Assembly (NCBI GenBank): GCA_020860985.1
Contig: JAJBTG010000130.1
Coordinates: 1-6,515 of the forward strand
Direction of reading: 5' to 3'
From: Oscillospiraceae bacterium
Lineage (GTDB): Bacteria > Bacillota > Clostridia > UBA1381
Length of the DNA: 6,515 nt
Shown: piece by piece, positions 5,978 to 6,515 of the stretch
How positions within the stretch are numbered: the first letter of the stretch is position 1
How the letters are laid out: every line of letters starts with the position of its first letter
The notes under the pieces: generated by a model
Seen by the model: only the letters and a program-made list of their open reading frames with translations
Databases searched by the model: none
What the model was told of the DNA's origin: nothing
Translations under genes and position numbers: made by a program

Positions 5978-6515
5978 AGCTTATTGCGGTAAGCGTAAGC
6001 CACAAGAACGCGCCCGTCTATGTGCGCGAAAAAACGGCGTTCACCAAGAAAAAACAGGCGGAGATTCTTCGCTTTATAAAAAATAATATTGCCGATGAAT
6101 GTGTGCTTCTCTCAACCTGCAACAGATGCGAGTTTTATCTTGCTTCGCGCGGCGATGCGAGGGCGGGATTTCTTGAATATTTTAAAAAATTGGCGGACGG
6201 AATTGAGCCGTATATTGAAATTTACGAGGGTACCAACGCGGCAAGGCATTTAATGAGAACCGCGACCGGACTTGAATCGATGATTATAGGCGAGGATCAG
6301 ATACTCGGTCAGGTTAAGGACGCGCATGGATTCGCGGTTGAAAACGGAACGTCGGGAATTTATTTCAACACGCTTTTTCGGCTTGCCGTTACCGGCGCGA
6401 AAAAGGTAAAAACCGAAACGATGCTTTCCAAAACTCCCGTGTCGGCGGCAACTATCGCGATAAATCTTTGCGAAAATATTTTGGTGACACTAAAAAATAA
6501 AAATGCGCTTATAAT
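5974..6515 (+). CDS. hemA: HemA, glutamyl-tRNA reductase, 3'-truncated by the window
   Basis: It reduces glutamyl-tRNA to glutamate-1-semialdehyde with NADPH, the first committed step of C5 tetrapyrrole synthesis. About 180 codons are visible; the family usually exceeds 400 residues, so only the catalytic domain and the start of the NADPH domain are here. Landmarks are SHKNAPVYVRE (9-19), LSTCNRCEFY with the catalytic Cys49 (46-55), GLESMIIGEDQILGQVK (about 103-119) and LFRLAVTGAKKVKTET. The start overlaps the cbiL stop (ATGA) and AAGGAGAGGA (5957-5966) is its ribosome binding site. At residues 171-174 a near-copy of the 12-base repeat encodes VTLK. Placement behind the cobalamin riboswitch suggests that most tetrapyrrole in this organism goes to corrinoids. 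Confidence 0.95.
   Translation, partial: MKLIAVSVSHKNAPVYVREKTAFTKKKQAEILRFIKNNIADECVLLSTCNRCEFYLASRGDARAGFLEYFKKLADGIEPYIEIYEGTNAARHLMRTATGLESMIIGEDQILGQVKDAHGFAVENGTSGIYFNTLFRLAVTGAKKVKTETMLSKTPVSAATIAINLCENILVTLKNKNALI
6484..6495 (+). repeat. Short dispersed repeat, copy 6 (one mismatch)
   Basis: GTGACACTAAAA in hemA, followed by more A's; read as Val-Thr-Leu-Lys (171-174). It is the weakest copy, because part of the match is an A run. Confidence 0.45.

Overview
The window looks like chromosome of an anaerobic Firmicute, probably from the Clostridia. The grounds are strong GGAGG-type ribosome binding sites, AT-rich intergenic DNA next to tightly packed genes, a cobalamin riboswitch, an energy-coupling-factor cobalt importer, a CobA-HemD fusion and the glutamate (C5) route to tetrapyrroles. 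The genus cannot be named from the sequence alone. All convincing genes are on the + strand.

Region 1 (about 1-711) is the 3' part of a gene for a secreted, acidic protein of unknown function. It carries a duplicated helical motif and ends in a strong intrinsic terminator. Its codon usage (GCT/GCA/ACA rich) differs from the GCG/CGC-rich genes that follow.

Region 2 (about 712-1116) is a 400-base control region. It holds a sigma-A-type promoter with an extended -10 (767-795), a compact cobalamin riboswitch starting at or near the predicted transcription start (about 801), and a terminator hairpin (955-989). Two stretches of the aptamer can pair with the terminator, which gives a plausible on/off mechanism. 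The remaining leader up to 1116 shows nothing further except the cbiM ribosome binding site.

Region 3 (1117-6515, continuing past the edge) is one operon: cbiM, cbiN, cbiQ, cbiO (cobalt uptake), cobA-hemD (uroporphyrinogen III formation and its methylation to precorrin-2), cbiL/cobI (C20 methylation) and hemA (glutamyl-tRNA reductase, cut by the window end). Together they import cobalt, make the tetrapyrrole precursor and take the first methylation steps toward the corrin ring, under cobalamin feedback.

Two things are out of the ordinary. First, a 12-base word, GGGACACTAAAA, occurs six times (three exact, three with one mismatch), always on the + strand and only from 4371 onward, inside cobA-hemD and hemA. 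It is read in two different frames, so it behaves as a nucleotide repeat and not a protein motif. Second, the hemD part has an in-frame TAA at 5127-5129. The same frame continues for 37 codons that look like the normal HemD C-terminus and ends in a TGA overlapping the next start codon (ATGA). One repeat copy ends 14 bases before that stop.
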